The notes: generated from the sequence alone by a model not told the origin. DNA of 64,000 nt from Pseudomonas nitroreducens (GCF_024170165.1 NZ_JALJXP010000006.1:1-64000), one strand, 5' to 3'. Shown: positions 47,769 to 57,799, counted from the first letter of the stretch. Made by a program: numbers and translations.

Positions 47769-49318
47769 AGCATCTTCTCCAGCCCGATGGCACCGGCGAT
47801 CCACGCGTTGAGCCGGCGCCAGACGTTGCCCGGCTCACGCTCCAGCGCCACCAGGTGGCCGTTGCGTTCCTCGATCCAGACCAGCTTCGGCGGGTCGCTG
47901 TGCGGCGCGACCTTCACCTGATAGCTGACACTCGGCGACATGCTCGCCAGCGCCAGGCGGCGCACCTGCTCGGCCAGCTCCGGACTGTCGACGATGATGC
48001 CGACCTCGGTGTTCCAGATCACCGAGCGCGGGTCGAAGTTCAGCGAACCGACGAACACCTGGCGCTGGTCGAATACCGCTGCCTTGCTGTGCAGGCTGGC
48101 GCTGCTCGATCCGCGCACCATCCACGGCGCCCCGGACAGGCGCTGGTCCGGGTCGGCGCGCAGTTCATAGAGCTTCACCCCGTGCTCCAGCAATTCCAAC
48201 CGATAGGGCGCGTAGCCCGCATGCACCGCCGGCACATCGGTGGCTTCCAGCGAGTTGGTCAGCAGGCGCACGCTGACACCACTGTCGGCACGCCGGGTCA
48301 GGTAGTCGACGCCGGCGCTGGTCGGCACGAAGTAGGCCGAGACCAGGATCAGTTCCTTCGACACGCCATCGAACAGCGGCTGCAACTGGGTGCTGAGCAA
48401 CTGCTCGCCCTGCGGGTCGCCCTGGTCGAGCACCTTCAGCGGGGTATCCCAGACCGCCTTGCCCGGCGCCCAGACCAGATCGTCCAGCCAGTTCTGCAGG
48501 TGCGGGCGGTCGCTGTTGCGGTTGAGCCGGGCGATGTAGCTGGAGCTCTTCACCCGCTCCTTGGCCAGGTAGTGGTCCAGCCTGCGGCGCATGCGGTTGA
48601 GCTCGTCGAGGTCCGGGTCACCCCACAGGTAGTCCTCGATGGGCCGGCTGATGCGGCTGTTCCAGTACTGGTCGAAACTCTGCCCCAGCGACTGCGCCAC
48701 CGGGCCGACGCCCATCAGGTCGAGGTCGCTGAAGTTCATCTCGGCCTTGGCGTCGAAGTACTCGTCACCCAGGTTGCGGCCGCCGACTATGGCCACGCTG
48801 TTGTCCGCCAGCAGCAGCTTGTTGTGCATGCGCCGGTGCTGCTCTGAGAGGTTGAACAGCCGCCCGAGGTTGCGCGTGACACCGGTACTGCGGCCCAGGT
48901 GCAGCGGATTGAACAGGCGTACCTGGATGTTCGGGTGGGCGGCGAGGGTACCCAGCTCGTAGTCCCAGCCGTCGCTGCTGGTGTCGTCGATCAGGATGCG
49001 TACGCGCACGCCGCGATCGGCCGCGTGCAGCAGCTCGCGGATCAGCGCGCGGGTGGTGAGGCCGTCGTGGACGATGTAGTACTGCACGTCGAGGCTGCGC
49101 TGGGCCTTGCGGATCAGCTCGGCGCGGGCGAGGAAGGCATCGACGCTGGAGGCCAGCAGGTGGAAGCCGGACTGGCCGGGATGGGCTGCGGCGCGTTCGC
49201 CGATCTCGCTGTCCAGCCGCGTACCCTGCACCGGCAGCACGTGCGAGGGCTCGGGCGGCGGCGCGCTGGCGCAGCCTCCCAGGGCCAGCAGGACCAGCAG
49301 GAGCAGGCGTGGAAGCAA
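47765..49318 (-). CDS. Phospholipase D-family lipoprotein
   Basis: The 517-residue protein begins at TTG (GGAG 8 bases upstream) with a lipoprotein signal (LLLLVLLALGGC, Cys about 16). Two HKD active-site motifs are present: HNKLLLAD (about residue 165) and HSKAAVFD (about residue 400), the pattern of cardiolipin synthase-like PLD enzymes. The lipid anchor places it at the envelope. Substrate unknown. Confidence 0.9.
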   Translation of the reverse strand: MLPRLLLLVLLALGGCASAPPPEPSHVLPVQGTRLDSEIGERAAAHPGQSGFHLLASSVDAFLARAELIRKAQRSLDVQYYIVHDGLTTRALIRELLHAADRGVRVRILIDDTSSDGWDYELGTLAAHPNIQVRLFNPLHLGRSTGVTRNLGRLFNLSEQHRRMHNKLLLADNSVAIVGGRNLGDEYFDAKAEMNFSDLDLMGVGPVAQSLGQSFDQYWNSRISRPIEDYLWGDPDLDELNRMRRRLDHYLAKERVKSSSYIARLNRNSDRPHLQNWLDDLVWAPGKAVWDTPLKVLDQGDPQGEQLLSTQLQPLFDGVSKELILVSAYFVPTSAGVDYLTRRADSGVSVRLLTNSLEATDVPAVHAGYAPYRLELLEHGVKLYELRADPDQRLSGAPWMVRGSSSASLHSKAAVFDQRQVFVGSLNFDPRSVIWNTEVGIIVDSPELAEQVRRLALASMSPSVSYQVKVAPHSDPPKLVWIEERNGHLVALEREPGNVWRRLNAWIAGAIGLEKML

Positions 49319-49387
49319 GGAGGAGTCTCCGACAAGCCCGCCGATGACGGGCTGCGGAAGATTCTAGCCGCTGGATCGCTTGGGCGG

Positions 49388-50707
49388 TCAGCCGCCGAGG
49401 GTTTCCTTGAAGCGGTACCAGGCCATCCCTAAGGCCAGCAGTGGCGAGCGCAGCAGCTTGCCACCGGGGAAGGTGATGTGCGGCACCTTGGCGAACAGCT
49501 CGAAGCCGCTGCCCTGCTGGGCGTTGATGGCTTCGGCGAGCAGCTTGCCGGCCAGGTGCGTGGCGTTCACCCCGTGGCCGGCGTAGGCCTGGGCGAAGTA
49601 CACATTGGGCTGCTCGGGCAGGCGGCCGATCTGCGGCAGGCGGTTGGCGCCGATGCCGATCATGCCGCCCCACTGGTAGTCGATGCGCACGTTCGCCAGG
49701 TGCGGGAACACCTTGAGCATCTTCGGGCGCATGTAGGCGGCGATGTCCGCCGGGTCGCGCCCGGAGTAGTGGCAGGCGCCGCCGAACAGCAGGCGGTTGT
49801 CGGCCGAGAGCCGGTAGTAGTCCAGCGCCACGCGCTGGTCGCACACCGCCATGTTCTGCGGCAGCAGGGCGCGGGCCTGTTCGGCGGACAGTGGCTCGGT
49901 GGCGATCACGTAGCTGCCGGCGGGCAGCACCTTGCCGTCGAGGTAAGGGTTCAGGCCGTTCTGGTAGGCGTTGCAGGCGATCACCAGGGACTTGGCGCGC
50001 ACGCTGCCCTGGGCGGTGCGCACGCGCACTTCGCTGCCGTAGTCGATGCCGGTGACGGCAGAATTCTCGAACATCTTCACGCCCAGGCTCTGCGCCGCGG
50101 CGGCTTCGCCCAGGGCCAGGTTGAGCGGGTGCAGGTGGCCCGAGCCCATGTCCACCATGCCGCCGACGTACTGGTCGGAGCCGACGATGGAGCGCATCTG
50201 CTCCTGCGGGATCATGCGCAGTTCGTGGCGGTAGCCGAGGCTTTTCAGCTCGTCGAAATCTTCCTGGAAGCCTTCGACGTCCGAGGGCTTGTTGGCCAGG
50301 TCGCAGTAGCCCCAGGTCAGGTCGCAGTCGATGGCGTACTTGTCGACGCGCTGGCGGACGATCTCCACCGCTTCCAGGCCCATCAGCTTCATGGCGTGCA
50401 CGCCAGCGGCGCCGACGACCGGCTCGAACTGCTCCAGGCCGTGGCCGACGCCGCGGATCAGCTGGCCGCCGTTGCGGCCGCTGGCACCCCAGCCGATCTG
50501 ATGCGCTTCCAGCAGGATCACCGAGAGCCCGCGCTCGGCCAGTTCGATGGCCGTGTTCAGCCCGGAGAAGCCACCGCCGATGACGCACACGTCGGCCTTT
50601 TCCTCGCCGGCCAGGGGCGGTACTTCGAGGCGGCGGTTGGCGCTCGCGGCGTAGTAGGACGGGGCGTGGCGGTCGGTGTGCACCGGCTGGTGAACGCGGG
50701 CGTTCAT
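49388..50707 (-). CDS. pauB4: FAD-dependent amine oxidase of the PauB/PuuB type
   Basis: The 439-residue protein has the FAD motif VIGGGFSGLNTAIELA (about 42-57) and the family segments HQIGWGASGRNGGQLIRG and YQWGGMIGIGANRLPQIG. Enzymes of this type oxidise gamma-glutamylputrescine or related glutamylated polyamines. The product is the substrate of aldehyde dehydrogenases like KauB/PauC nearby. Position and similarity point to P. aeruginosa PauB4. The paralogue label is inferred from synteny. Confidence 0.85.
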   Translation of the reverse strand: MNARVHQPVHTDRHAPSYYAASANRRLEVPPLAGEEKADVCVIGGGFSGLNTAIELAERGLSVILLEAHQIGWGASGRNGGQLIRGVGHGLEQFEPVVGAAGVHAMKLMGLEAVEIVRQRVDKYAIDCDLTWGYCDLANKPSDVEGFQEDFDELKSLGYRHELRMIPQEQMRSIVGSDQYVGGMVDMGSGHLHPLNLALGEAAAAQSLGVKMFENSAVTGIDYGSEVRVRTAQGSVRAKSLVIACNAYQNGLNPYLDGKVLPAGSYVIATEPLSAEQARALLPQNMAVCDQRVALDYYRLSADNRLLFGGACHYSGRDPADIAAYMRPKMLKVFPHLANVRIDYQWGGMIGIGANRLPQIGRLPEQPNVYFAQAYAGHGVNATHLAGKLLAEAINAQQGSGFELFAKVPHITFPGGKLLRSPLLALGMAWYRFKETLGG

Positions 50708-50713
50708 GTGCGA

Positions 50714-50752
50714 TATCCTGATTTTTGTGTTGTTAAAATTTTACGCAGGATA
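50714..50752. promoter_or_regulatory. Inverted repeat upstream of pauB4
   Basis: TATCCTG (50714-50720) and CAGGATA (50746-50752) flank an A/T-rich centre just before the start codon. This is a plausible operator, regulator not established. Confidence 0.35.
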
Positions 50753-50857
50753 AACGCCGACTTCCCGCCCAGCCAATAGCCGCACGGGAAAAAACGCCGG
50801 GAAGTCGTAAATAAATCTGTGGAGCTTGCCGCGAACGGCGGGGAATCAGCCCGCGTT

Positions 50858-51346
50858 TCAGTCCGGGATGGGCAGGGTGAGGCTTTCCTTCACCTCTTCC
50901 ATCACGATATAGCTCTTGGATTCGCGCACGTGGGGCAGCTTGAGCAGGATGTCGCCCAGCAGCTTGCGGTAGGAGGCCATCTCCGAGATGCGCGCCTTCA
51001 CCAGGTAGTCGAAGTGGCCCGACACCAGGTGACACTCCAGTACGTGGGGCAGCTTGAGCACCGAGCGGCGGAAGTCCTCGAAGGTGTCGCCGGACTTGTA
51101 GTCCAGACTGATCTCGACGAACACCAGCAGGCTGGCCTTGAGGTACTGCGGATTCAGCCGGGCGTTGTAGCCCATGATGATTCCCTCGCGCTCCAGCCGG
51201 CGCACGCGCTCGGTGCACGGCGTGGTGGAGAGGCCGACGCGCTCGCCCAGTTCGGTGAAGGAGATGCGACCTTCCTCCTGCAGGATGCGCAGGATGTTGC
51301 GGTCGATCTTGTCCAGTTCGCGGCGGCTTTGGTGCTGGGTTCTCAT
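50858..51346 (-). CDS. dadR: Lrp-family regulator of alanine catabolism
   Basis: A 162-residue Lrp/AsnC protein: N-terminal helix-turn-helix (about 10-60; LDKIDRNILRILQEEGRIS, then ERVGLSTTPCTERVRRL) and C-terminal ligand-binding RAM domain. In P. aeruginosa the gene at this position activates dadA-dadX in response to L-alanine. The dad genes lie 3.7 kb away in this window. The frame is open for another 2.7 kb upstream antisense to ydbH, but ATG 51346 (MRTQHQSRRELD) is the family start. Also annotated as lrp. Confidence 0.93.
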   Translation of the reverse strand: MRTQHQSRRELDKIDRNILRILQEEGRISFTELGERVGLSTTPCTERVRRLEREGIIMGYNARLNPQYLKASLLVFVEISLDYKSGDTFEDFRRSVLKLPHVLECHLVSGHFDYLVKARISEMASYRKLLGDILLKLPHVRESKSYIVMEEVKESLTLPIPD

Positions 51347-51517
51347 GGGTATGACTCTGAAGTCGAGCGATGAGCTTTGGGGGAATGTCGGCAATATAGT
51401 CGGTTGCGCAGGGAATATCACTGGCAACCCTTGAACTTCCCGCGTTGGACGGCCAGCCTGTAGGCCAAGCTTCTGTCCCTGTCGGGCGAAGCCTGCCGTT
51501 TCCGCCGAGGTTTTCGC

Positions 51518-54082
51518 ATGTCGCTGCCCCGCCTGCGCACCGTTCTCCTGCTGCTGTTGCTGCTCCTGGCAATGGCGGTCGGCGCGGCGTGGCTGGCGGT
51601 TCCGCGCCTGCTGGCGGGTGCCGGAGTCAGCGTCGAGCAGTGGCAGGGGCCGGGCATTTCCCGCCAGGGGCTGACGCTGCAGCGCTTTGCTGCCCAGCGG
51701 CAGACGCCGGACGGCGCGCGCCTGGTGATCCAGCTGCAGGACCTGCGCATTGGCTGGCCCGAGCACGAAGACGGACGCTGGCGTCTGAAGGAACTGGCTG
51801 CCGGCAGCATCGAGGTGCGCCAGTGGCCGGGGCAGGGCTCGCCGGAGGAAGACGCCGGGTTGCCGGACATTGCCCAGCTCAACCGCTGGCTGGCGCTGCT
51901 GCCCGGCCGGCTGGCGCTGGAGCACGTCGCCGTCGAATTGCCCTGCGCCCGCGAGCAGCGCTGCACGCTCAATGGCAGCGCCCATTGGCAGCAGATCCAG
52001 GGTGGCGCCGCGGCACTGGGCGGCGAACTGCGCCAGGGTGGCCAGCAACTGGCGTTCAATGGCCTGCTGCAACCCGGCGATGGCCAGTGGCGCCTGCACC
52101 TGGACAGTTACCTGGACAACGAGCAGCTGCTCTCCCTGGATTCCAGCTGGGCCCCTGCCAGCCGCCAGCTCAGCGGCAGCATCGCCAGCCCCGCCGTGCC
52201 GCCGGTGCAGGCGGTGCGCAACTGGCTGGGCATGTGGTTGCCGACACCGAACCTGCCATTGCCGATCCCCGAGGCCGGGCGCCTGCGCCTGAGCTGGGAC
52301 ACCCACCTGGCCGGCGACGCCGCCTGGCCGGACTGGCCCGGCCTGCGCGATGGCCGTGGCAGCATCGATCTCTCCCTGCAACTGCCGCAGCCCTGGCCGC
52401 TGCCGGGCGCGGGCAACCTGCAGGGCGACCTGCGCTTGATCGCCAGTGCCACCGATAGCGGCTGGCGCCCCTCGGTGGTCAGCGGCGACCTGCGCCTTTC
52501 CGATCTCTACGGCGACTGGCTGCAGGCGCTGCCGGTCGGCCTGCGCCCGGCGCGCCTGACGTTGCATCTGGAGCCTGGCGTGGAGGAGGAAGCCGGCAGC
52601 GTGCGCGCCGACCTGCGCGCCGTGGGTGCCGCCGACCTGCGCCTGCGTTCCCGCGTCGCCCTGCTGGAGGCGACCCCGCTGGCACTGCAGCTGCGCGATG
52701 CACGACTGGAGGGCAAGGTGCCGCACCTGGAGCTGGCCGGCCTGCGCGGCGACAACAGCCGCATCGACCTGAGCTTCGACGGCCGTGTCGATCAGCAGTC
52801 CGCCAGTCTCAACCTTGCCGATGGTGCGCAACTGCAGGTCGGCACGCTGGCCGGCCCGCCGTCGCTCAAGGCCAGCAAGCTCGCCGCCACCCTGGGGAAA
52901 GGCGTGCTGAGCCTGGGATATGCCAGCGACACGCCGGCCACCCTGCAACTGGAAGCGCCGTTGAAGCTGGCGGTGAGCGAGCTGCGCCAGCCCCACGTCA
53001 AACCCCTCTCCTGGAGCGCCATGGGCACGCTCGCGGCGAGCCTCGACGCCCAGCAGTTCAAGGGCCGGTTGCTCAACAGTGGCGGCCTGAATGCCGAGGT
53101 CGAGCTGAACAACTCGGCGAAGCAGGGCGTTGCCCTGGCCGCGCGGCAGCCGGAGTTCTTCCTGCGCAGCGGCAACCCGCTGGAAAAGTCCCTGGGCGAC
53201 TGGCCCGGCCTGCTCAGCCTGAACAACGGCAAGGCCAGCTTCGACCTGAACTGGCGCCTGCCGCCAGGCAGTGCGCCGCAAAGTCTTGACCTGAACCTGC
53301 GCGGCAGCGGGCTGGAGGGTGTCTACGACCGCAGCGAAGTGCATGGCCTCGACCTGCAGGCGAAGTTCGCCCTGAAGGGCTCGCAGATGGAGCTGCAGTT
53401 GCCGCAGGTGAAAGTCGCCTCGCTGAACCCCGGCGTGACCCTGGGGCCGTTGTCCCTGCAGGGCCATTACAAGGCTTCGCTGTCGGCGCCGCTGGCAGGC
53501 CGGGTCGACTGGCAGCAGGCGGAGCTGGGACTGTTCAAGGGCCGTGCCTGGCTGCCGCCGGGGGCCGTGGATCTTTCTGCCCTGGGCCAGGGTCTTATCC
53601 TGAAGCTGGAAGGGTTGACGCTGGAGGCGATCCTTGCGGCGTATCCCGCGGAAGGGCTGTCCGGCAGCGGGATTCTCGACGGCAACCTGCCGCTGGGCCT
53701 GCACGAGGGCAAGCTGGTGATCCGCAATGGCGAAGTGGCCGCGCGCCAGCCGGGCGTGCTGCAGTTCCGTTCGGCGAAGATCCAGGCGCTGGGCCAGAGC
53801 AACCCGGCCATGCAATTGGTGGCCACCGCCATCGACGATTTCCGCTACGACAAGCTCAGCAGCCGCGTGGATTATGCTGAATCCGGCAAGCTGCTCCTTG
53901 CCCTGAGCCTGAGCGGGAAGAACCCCGCGCTGGAGCAGGGCCGGCCGATCAACCTCAACGTCAACCTGGAGGAGAACGTGCCCAAGCTGCTCACCAGCCT
54001 GCAACTGAGCGACCGGGTCAGCGACACCATCCGCAAGCGCGTGCAGGACCGCCTGCGCAACGACCCGGCCGCCGCGCCATGA
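51518..54082 (+). CDS. ydbH: YdbH-type envelope protein (AsmA-like)
   Basis: An 854-residue protein with an N-terminal membrane anchor (about 8-28) and a very long beta-strand-rich region, as in bridge-like lipid-transport proteins of the AsmA/YdbH family. The C-terminus (about 620-850) contains the family's conserved segment (LNLRGSGLEGVYDRSEVHGLDL onward). It is followed by ynbE and ydbL, the same trio that in E. coli takes part in moving phospholipid to the outer membrane. GAGG lies 8 bases before ATG. Confidence 0.88.
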   Translation: MSLPRLRTVLLLLLLLLAMAVGAAWLAVPRLLAGAGVSVEQWQGPGISRQGLTLQRFAAQRQTPDGARLVIQLQDLRIGWPEHEDGRWRLKELAAGSIEVRQWPGQGSPEEDAGLPDIAQLNRWLALLPGRLALEHVAVELPCAREQRCTLNGSAHWQQIQGGAAALGGELRQGGQQLAFNGLLQPGDGQWRLHLDSYLDNEQLLSLDSSWAPASRQLSGSIASPAVPPVQAVRNWLGMWLPTPNLPLPIPEAGRLRLSWDTHLAGDAAWPDWPGLRDGRGSIDLSLQLPQPWPLPGAGNLQGDLRLIASATDSGWRPSVVSGDLRLSDLYGDWLQALPVGLRPARLTLHLEPGVEEEAGSVRADLRAVGAADLRLRSRVALLEATPLALQLRDARLEGKVPHLELAGLRGDNSRIDLSFDGRVDQQSASLNLADGAQLQVGTLAGPPSLKASKLAATLGKGVLSLGYASDTPATLQLEAPLKLAVSELRQPHVKPLSWSAMGTLAASLDAQQFKGRLLNSGGLNAEVELNNSAKQGVALAARQPEFFLRSGNPLEKSLGDWPGLLSLNNGKASFDLNWRLPPGSAPQSLDLNLRGSGLEGVYDRSEVHGLDLQAKFALKGSQMELQLPQVKVASLNPGVTLGPLSLQGHYKASLSAPLAGRVDWQQAELGLFKGRAWLPPGAVDLSALGQGLILKLEGLTLEAILAAYPAEGLSGSGILDGNLPLGLHEGKLVIRNGEVAARQPGVLQFRSAKIQALGQSNPAMQLVATAIDDFRYDKLSSRVDYAESGKLLLALSLSGKNPALEQGRPINLNVNLEENVPKLLTSLQLSDRVSDTIRKRVQDRLRNDPAAAP

Positions 54083-54100
54083 CCGCAAGGAGAACCTGAA

Positions 54101-54292
54101 ATGCGCCTCCGCGCCCTATTCGCCCTACTGCTCCTGGCCGGCCTCGCCCAGGGCTGCACGCCCACCGTGCAGCTGGCGGCGCCCAAGGAGCCGATCAACA
54201 TCAACCTCAACGTGAAGATCGAGCACGAGATCTATATCAAGGTCGACAAGGCGCTCGACGGCATCATCAACGAGAACAGCGGCCTGTTCTGA
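54101..54292 (+). CDS. ynbE: YnbE-type lipoprotein
   Basis: A 63-residue lipoprotein with lipobox ending QGC (Cys 19) and a conserved mature part (PININLNVKIEHEIYIKVDKAL). In E. coli YnbE pairs with YdbH as the outer-membrane end of the bridge. It lies 18 bases after ydbH and 14 before ydbL. Confidence 0.92.
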   Translation: MRLRALFALLLLAGLAQGCTPTVQLAAPKEPININLNVKIEHEIYIKVDKALDGIINENSGLF

Positions 54293-54306
54293 CAAGGAGC
54301 CTTTGC

Positions 54307-54651
54307 ATGAGATTGCACCGCAAACTGGGCGTCGCGCTGGTCGCCCTCTGCCTGAGCCTGCCGGTCATGGCCATGAGCCTGGAGCAGGCGATGTCCGCCC
54401 TGGGCGGCGCCAAGTCCCAGGGGCTGGTCGGCGAGCAGGCCGACGGGTACCTCGGCGTCGTGAAGAATGGCGGCGACGCCTCCGATATTGCCGCGCAGAT
54501 CAACGCCGCGCGCCGCGCCGAGTACCAGAAGGTCGCCAGCCAGAGTGGCGCCACCCTGAAGGACGTGGAATCCCTGGCCGGCAAGAAGGCCATCGAACGT
54601 ACGCCTTCGGGGCAGTACGTGCAGGTCAACGGCCAGTGGGTGCGCAAGTAA
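54307..54651 (+). CDS. ydbL: YdbL-type DUF1318 periplasmic protein
   Basis: A 114-residue secreted protein with a signal peptide (about 1-22) and the DUF1318 pattern (AKSQGLVGEQADGYLGVV, then YQKVASQSGATLKDVESLAGKK). In E. coli YdbL modulates YdbH-YnbE. Last gene of the operon. Confidence 0.92.
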   Translation: MRLHRKLGVALVALCLSLPVMAMSLEQAMSALGGAKSQGLVGEQADGYLGVVKNGGDASDIAAQINAARRAEYQKVASQSGATLKDVESLAGKKAIERTPSGQYVQVNGQWVRK

Positions 54652-55012
54652 GCGCGCCAAGGGGATTTCCCTGCTCGCCGCCGCTGCCGGCGGCGAGTCC
54701 GGGGTGCTGCGGCGGAAGCAGGTAATTCCCGCCAGCGAACGGTCCGGCGCGAGAAGTTCTGGTCAATCCCGCTCTGTTCGCTATTTCCTCTGGATCTGGT
54801 GAAAATTTCGCCAGATCCTCGACCATTCGGTCTCGGGTGAAAACGCCGTAATCCTGGTGGATGTCCCTCCGTGAAAGCGACTTTTGCCAGGAATTTTCGT
54901 CAAAACACGCATCGCAATCAGTGAATATCGCTGAGCCTGACTTCCTATACTGCGCGCATCTACGTTCAGAATAAGAAACGTCCGCGTCCCTGGCGCGACG
55001 TAGGAGGCAAAG
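54652..55012 (+). promoter_or_regulatory. dadA upstream region with dyad and -10 box
   Basis: No ORF of note in 361 bases. GGATCTGG (54792-54799) and CCAGATCC (54811-54818) form a perfect dyad around an A/T-rich centre, as expected for an Lrp-type operator. TATACT at 54946 is a good -10 box about 60 bases before dadA, without a clear -35, which fits an activated promoter. The -10 and operator roles are inference. Confidence 0.5.
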
Positions 55013-56308
55013 ATGCGCGTTCTGGTGCTTGGCAGCGGTGTGATCGGTACCGCCAGTGCTTACTATCTCGCCCGTGCCGGCTTCGAAGTGGTCGTCGTCG
55101 ACCGCCAGCCCGGCCCGGCCCTGGAAACCAGCTTCGCCAACGCCGGCCAGGTGTCTCCTGGCTACGCCTCGCCCTGGGCCGCCCCGGGCATCCCGCTCAA
55201 GGCCATGAAGTGGCTGCTGCAGACCCACGCGCCCCTGGCCATCCGCATGACCGGCGATCCCTTCCAGTACAGCTGGATGTGGCAGATGCTGCGCAACTGC
55301 AACGCCAAGAGCTACGCGGTGAACAAGGAGCGCATGGTGCGTCTGTCCGAGTACAGCCGCGACTGCCTCGACGAACTGCGCGCCGAAACCGGCATCAGCT
55401 ACGAATCCCGCTCCCTGGGTACCACCCAACTGTTCCGTACCCAGGCTCAGCTCGACGCCGCCGCCAAGGACATCTCGGTCCTGGAAAGCACCGGCGTGCC
55501 CTATGAAGTGCTCGACCGCGCCGGCATCGCCCGCGTCGAACCGGCCCTGGCCAAGGTCGCCGACAAGCTGGTCGGCGCCCTGCGCCTGCCCAACGACCAG
55601 ACCGGCGACTGCCAGATGTTCACCACCAAGCTGGCCGAGATGGCCAAGGCCCTGGGCGTGGAGTTCCGCTTCGGCCAGGACATCCAGCGCCTGGACTTCG
55701 CCGGCGACCGCATCAACGGTGTCTGGGTCGATGGCCAGCTGGTCACCGCCGACCGCTACGTGCTGGCGCTGGGCAGCTACTCGCCGCAGATGCTCAAGCC
55801 GCTGGGCATCGACGCCCCGGTCTACCCGCTCAAGGGCTACTCGCTGACCGTGCCGATCACCAACCCGGACATGGCGCCGACCTCGACCATCCTCGACGAG
55901 ACCTACAAGGTCGCGATCACCCGCTTCGACCAGCGCATCCGCGTGGGCGGCATGGCGGAAATCGCCGGCTTCGACCTGTCGCTGAACCCGCGTCGCCGCG
56001 CCACCCTGGAAATGATCACCACCGACCTCTACCCCGAAGGCGGCGACGTCAGCCAGGCAGAGTTCTGGACCGGCCTGCGCCCGGCCACCCCGGATGGCAC
56101 CCCGATCGTTGGCGCCACCCGCTACCGCAACCTGTTCCTCAACACTGGCCACGGCACCCTGGGCTGGACCATGGCTTGCGGCTCGGGCCGCTACCTCGCC
56201 GACCTGATGGCCAAGAAGCGCCCGCAGATCAGCACCGAAGGCCTGGACATCTCCCGCTACGGCTCTGCCTCGGAGGTCCACGATGGCCATCCTGCGCCTG
56301 CACACTAA
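55013..56308 (+). CDS. dadA: D-amino acid dehydrogenase small subunit
   Basis: Oxidises D-alanine and other D-amino acids to keto acids, feeding electrons to the quinone pool. The 431-residue flavoprotein has [16 protein letters not shown] with the GxGxxG FAD motif at the N-terminus and the family's [18 protein letters not shown] and [20 protein letters not shown] precedes ATG. It overlaps the RidA-like gene by 26 bases, so the two are coupled. Confidence 0.96.
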   Translation: MRVLVLGSGVIGTASAYYLARAGFEVVVVDRQPGPALETSFANAGQVSPGYASPWAAPGIPLKAMKWLLQTHAPLAIRMTGDPFQYSWMWQMLRNCNAKSYAVNKERMVRLSEYSRDCLDELRAETGISYESRSLGTTQLFRTQAQLDAAAKDISVLESTGVPYEVLDRAGIARVEPALAKVADKLVGALRLPNDQTGDCQMFTTKLAEMAKALGVEFRFGQDIQRLDFAGDRINGVWVDGQLVTADRYVLALGSYSPQMLKPLGIDAPVYPLKGYSLTVPITNPDMAPTSTILDETYKVAITRFDQRIRVGGMAEIAGFDLSLNPRRRATLEMITTDLYPEGGDVSQAEFWTGLRPATPDGTPIVGATRYRNLFLNTGHGTLGWTMACGSGRYLADLMAKKRPQISTEGLDISRYGSASEVHDGHPAPAH

Positions 56309-56636
56309 CCAGCGGATGAGCCAGGTCGTCGTCCACAACGGCACGGTGTACCTCGCCGGCCAGGTGGCCGATGACCTCTCCGCCGGTGTCGAGCAACAGA
56401 CCCGCGAAGTCCTCGCCAGCGTCGAGCGCCTGCTCGAAGAAGCCGGCACCGACAAGTCGCGGGTGCTCTCGGCAACCATCTACCTGAAGGACGTCGCCGC
56501 CGACTTCGCCGGCATGAACGGCGTCTGGGACCAGTGGGTCCCGCAGGGCTGCGCCCCGGCGCGCGCCACCGTCCAGGCGGCGCTGTGCTACCCGGAGATT
56601 CTCGTCGAGGTCTCCATCGTCGCCGCACTGCCCTGA
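56283..56636 (+). CDS. RidA-family protein in the dad operon
   Basis: A 117-residue protein of the RidA/YjgF superfamily with [31 protein letters not shown] and the conserved Arg in [24 protein letters not shown]. It would clear imines made by DadA. ATG 56283 has GGAGG at 6 bases, and the N-terminus overlaps the end of dadA. It differs from the canonical RidA at 26521 and is of the YoaB type. Product hydrolysis is inferred from position. Confidence 0.9.
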   Translation: MAILRLHTNQRMSQVVVHNGTVYLAGQVADDLSAGVEQQTREVLASVERLLEEAGTDKSRVLSATIYLKDVAADFAGMNGVWDQWVPQGCAPARATVQAALCYPEILVEVSIVAALP

Positions 56637-56647
56637 TCGTTTTTGCG

Positions 56648-56676
56648 TGGCCCGGCCTGAGCGCCGGGTTTTTTTC
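56648..56676 (+). terminator. Terminator before dadX
   Basis: CCCGGC (56651-56656) pairs with GCCGGG (56663-56668), followed by seven T's. It lies between the RidA-like gene and dadX and may set dadX below dadA. Confidence 0.8.
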
Positions 56677-56719
56677 GTCCGTCGTTTGCGTTCCACACAG
56701 ACCATAAGAGAGCCTCGCC

Positions 56720-57799
56720 ATGCGTCCCGCCCGTGCCCTGATCGACCTCGCCGCCCTGCGCCACAACTACCGCCTGGCCCGTGAAGTCACCGGCGCCCGA
56801 GCGCTGGCAGTGGTCAAGGCTGATGCCTACGGTCATGGCGCTGTAGTTTGCGCCAAGGCACTGGAAGCCGAGGCCGACGGTTTCGCCGTGGCCTGCATCG
56901 AGGAAGCACTGGAGCTGCGCGAAGCCGGCATCCGTGCGCCGGTCCTGCTGCTCGAGGGCTTCTTCGAGGCCAGTGAACTGGAGCTGATCGACGCCCACGA
57001 CTTCTGGTGCGTGGTGCACTCGGCCTGGCAGCTGGAAGCCCTCGAACGCGCCCGTCCGGGCAAGCCGCTGACGGTCTGGCTGAAGATGGACTCGGGCATG
57101 CACCGCGTCGGCTTCTTCCCGCAGGACTACGCCGCCGCACTGGCGCGTCTGAAGGCGCTGCCGCACGTGGCCAAGGTCGTGCTGATGAGCCACTTCTCCC
57201 GTGCCGACGAGCTGGATTGCCCGCGCACCGAGGAACAGGTCGCCGCTTTCCAGGCCGTGCGTGAAGCCGCGGGGCAGGGCCACGAGATCAGCCTGCGCAA
57301 CTCCCCCGGCATCCTCGGCTGGTCCGACGTGCCCAGCGACTGGGTGCGCCCCGGCATCATGCTCTACGGTGCCACCCCGTTCGAACAGGCGCACCCGCTG
57401 GCTGACCAGCTGCGCCCGGTGATGACCCTGGAATCCCAGGTCATCAGCATCCGCGAACTGCCGGCCGGCGAGCCGGTGGGCTATGGCGCGCGCTTCATCG
57501 CTGACCGCCCGGTGCGCGTCGGCGTGGTCGCCATGGGTTACGCTGACGGCTATCCGCGCCACGCGCCGGACGGCACGCCGGTGTTCATCGACGGCAAGCC
57601 CAGCCGCATCATCGGCCGCGTGTCCATGGACATGCTCACCGTAGACCTGACCGACCTGCCGAGCGCAGGCCTGGGTAGCCGCGTCGAGCTCTGGGGTCCG
57701 AACGTCCCCGCCAGCCAGCTGGCTTCCCGGTGCGGCAGCATCCCTTATCAGTTGTTCTGCAACCTCAAGCGGGTGCCGCGGGTCTATAGCGGCGAGTGA
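56720..57799 (+). CDS. dadX: Catabolic alanine racemase
   Basis: Converts L-alanine to D-alanine for DadA. The 359-residue PLP enzyme has the cofactor lysine in [10 protein letters not shown] (about 34), the catalytic tyrosine in GYGARF (about 254), HFSRADE and [11 protein letters not shown]. It is in the dad cluster under DadR, so it is the catabolic enzyme rather than the biosynthetic Alr. It follows a terminator-like hairpin. Confidence 0.96.
   Translation: MRPARALIDLAALRHNYRLAREVTGARALAVVKADAYGHGAVVCAKALEAEADGFAVACIEEALELREAGIRAPVLLLEGFFEASELELIDAHDFWCVVHSAWQLEALERARPGKPLTVWLKMDSGMHRVGFFPQDYAAALARLKALPHVAKVVLMSHFSRADELDCPRTEEQVAAFQAVREAAGQGHEISLRNSPGILGWSDVPSDWVRPGIMLYGATPFEQAHPLADQLRPVMTLESQVISIRELPAGEPVGYGARFIADRPVRVGVVAMGYADGYPRHAPDGTPVFIDGKPSRIIGRVSMDMLTVDLTDLPSAGLGSRVELWGPNVPASQLASRCGSIPYQLFCNLKRVPRVYSGE

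Noticed and set aside
51347-54088. Long upstream extension of the dadR reading frame
   Set aside because: It runs antisense through ydbH; the Lrp family start at 51346 is clear and the extra sequence has no domain.
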